This document shows positions 62,828-64,000 of a stretch of 64,000 nt of DNA, piece after piece. The first letter of the stretch is position 1, and each line of letters starts with the position of its first letter. Both the position numbers and the translations under genes were made by a program. The stretch is from positions 1 through 64,000 of the forward strand of contig JAIXOX010000084.1 of assembly GCA_027486555.1 (NCBI GenBank), written 5' to 3'. Source of the stretch: Comamonadaceae bacterium. GTDB lineage: Bacteria; Pseudomonadota; Gammaproteobacteria; Burkholderiales; Burkholderiaceae_C. The notes beneath the pieces were generated by a model, which saw only the letters and a program-made list of their open reading frames with translations, had not been told where the DNA came from and did not search any database.

Positions 62828-64000
62828 TCAGAACAAAAAGTAGCGTTGGGTCATGGGCAGCTCGGTGGCGGGTTCGCACACCAACAACTGGCCGTCGGCA
62901 CGCACTGCATAGGTTTGGGGGTCCACTTCCATGTGGGGCAGGTAAGCATTGTGGACCATGTGCTGCTTGCGCACGCCCCGGATCTTGCGCGCCACGGACA
63001 AGGTTTTTTGCAGGCCGAAACGCTCTCCAATGCCCGCTTTGAATCCTGCGTTGGAAACGAAGGTCAAGGCACTGCGCGTGAGCGCGCCGCCAAAGCTGCC
63101 AAACATGGGGCGGTAGTGCACCGGCTGCGGCGTGGGGATGGACGCATTCGGGTCACCCATAGCCGCCAGGGCGATGAAGCCGCCCTTGAGCACCAGCGAG
63201 GGCTTGACGCCAAAAAAGGCGGGTTTCCAGATCACCAGGTCGGCCCACTTGCCCACTTCGATGCTGCCCACATCGTGGCTGATGCCGTGTGCAATGGCGG
63301 GGTTGATGGTGTATTTGGCGATGTAGCGCTTGACGCGGGCGTTGTCGTGGCGGTCGGTGTCGCCGGGCAGGCTGCCGCGCTGCTGCTTCATTTTGTGCGC
63401 GGTCTGCCAGGTGCGGATGATGACTTCGCCCACCCGCCCCATGGCTTGGCTGTCACTGCTCATCATGCTGATGGCGCCCAGGTCGTGCAGGATGTCTTCG
63501 GCCGCGATGGTTTCCTTGCGGATGCGGCTTTCGGCAAAAGCCAAGTCTTCGGCGATGCTGGCATCCAGGTGGTGGCAGACCATCAACATGTCCACATGCT
63601 CATCGAGCGTGTTGTGGGTGAAGGGCATGGTCGGGTTGGTCGAGCTGGGCAAAAAGTTCGCCTGGCCCACCACCTTCAAGATGTCGGGCGCATGGCCGCC
63701 ACCTGCGCCTTCGGTGTGAAAGGCACACAGGCCCCGCCCCTTAGTGGCTTCAATGGTGTTTTCTACATAACCCGATTCATTGAGCGTGTCCGAATGCAGT
63801 GCGACCTGGATGTCGGCCTCGTCGGCCACGTCCAGGCAATTGCTGATGGCCGATGGGGTGCTGCCCCAGTCTTCGTGCAGCTTCAGACCAATCACGCCCG
63901 CGTTGATTTGTTCGTGCAAGGCGGCAGGCAAGCTGGCGTTGCCTTTGCCAAAAAAGCCCAGGTTCATCGGGAAGGCATCGGCCGCTTGCAGCATGCGCTC
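62828..64000 (-). CDS. ureC: Urease alpha subunit, C-terminal part
   Basis: The frame is open at the window edge, so roughly the last 390 residues of about 570 are visible. Present are the carbamylated Lys in [14 protein letters not shown], the nickel ligands in [10 protein letters not shown] and [14 protein letters not shown], the catalytic His in [13 protein letters not shown] and the Asp in [13 protein letters not shown]. The C-terminus ends QRYFLF. It is followed by ureE, ureF and ureG, so the full operon probably begins further downstream of the window end on the plus coordinate. Confidence 0.96.
   Translation of the reverse strand, partial: ERMLQAADAFPMNLGFFGKGNASLPAALHEQINAGVIGLKLHEDWGSTPSAISNCLDVADEADIQVALHSDTLNESGYVENTIEATKGRGLCAFHTEGAGGGHAPDILKVVGQANFLPSSTNPTMPFTHNTLDEHVDMLMVCHHLDASIAEDLAFAESRIRKETIAAEDILHDLGAISMMSSDSQAMGRVGEVIIRTWQTAHKMKQQRGSLPGDTDRHDNARVKRYIAKYTINPAIAHGISHDVGSIEVGKWADLVIWKPAFFGVKPSLVLKGGFIALAAMGDPNASIPTPQPVHYRPMFGSFGGALTRSALTFVSNAGFKAGIGERFGLQKTLSVARKIRGVRKQHMVHNAYLPHMEVDPQTYAVRADGQLLVCEPATELPMTQRYFLF

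Overview
The window looks like a chromosomal segment of a Burkholderiales betaproteobacterium, most likely a Comamonadaceae relative of Limnohabitans, Rhodoferax or Polaromonas. The reasons are the high-GC coding sequence, three intact Bug-type tripartite tricarboxylate receptors plus one remnant, and the order lolB-ispE-tRNA-Gln-prs-rplY-pth. The genus is inferred from recall, not from a search.

Layout. 1-16.7 kb is housekeeping: a rubrerythrin/Fe-S reductase/DUF3501 trio, a YciO-type protein, a PHP phosphatase, a ferredoxin, then pth, rplY, prs, tRNA-Gln, ispE, lolB, a TPR protein, mutM-mutY, rapZ-recN-nadK and hrcA. 16.7-25.8 kb is a scarred accessory region. It opens with a broken tRNA-Met and a tRNA-Ile(CAU) whose anticodon loop is split by a group I intron. 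It continues with a kinase fragment, a 1025-residue ABC1/AarF-type kinase-like protein, IS3 and integrase remnants, a frameshifted membrane protein, two AT-rich paralogous membrane proteins and a damaged IS5-type element. 25.8-32 kb carries a DmpA-type peptidase opposite a complete peptide ABC transporter. 32-39.8 kb returns to housekeeping: tRNA-Arg, greB, spoT, rpoZ, gmk, yicC, rph, rdgB, hemW.

39.8-57.7 kb is catabolic and regulatory: MarR-like and IclR regulators, a two-subunit molybdenum hydroxylase, a quinone oxidoreductase, Bug receptors, a Gfo/Idh/MocA oxidoreductase, an M20 peptidase, and a six-gene acyl-CoA operon (two acyl-CoA dehydrogenases, Bug receptor, dienoyl-CoA-reductase-like SDR, class III CoA transferase, enoyl-CoA hydratase). 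A maleylacetate-reductase-like dehydrogenase and an MFS transporter are divergent from that operon. 57.8-60.1 kb is a two-gene operon joining a Cache-type membrane sensor without an output domain to a pentameric ligand-gated ion channel homologue. The window ends with tRNA-Ser and the urease genes ureG, ureF, ureE and the 3' part of ureC.

The most notable items are the group I intron in tRNA-Ile(CAU) beside the interrupted tRNA-Met, the sensor-channel operon, the long ABC1-type protein with a probable N-terminal frameshift, and the AT-rich paralogue pair.
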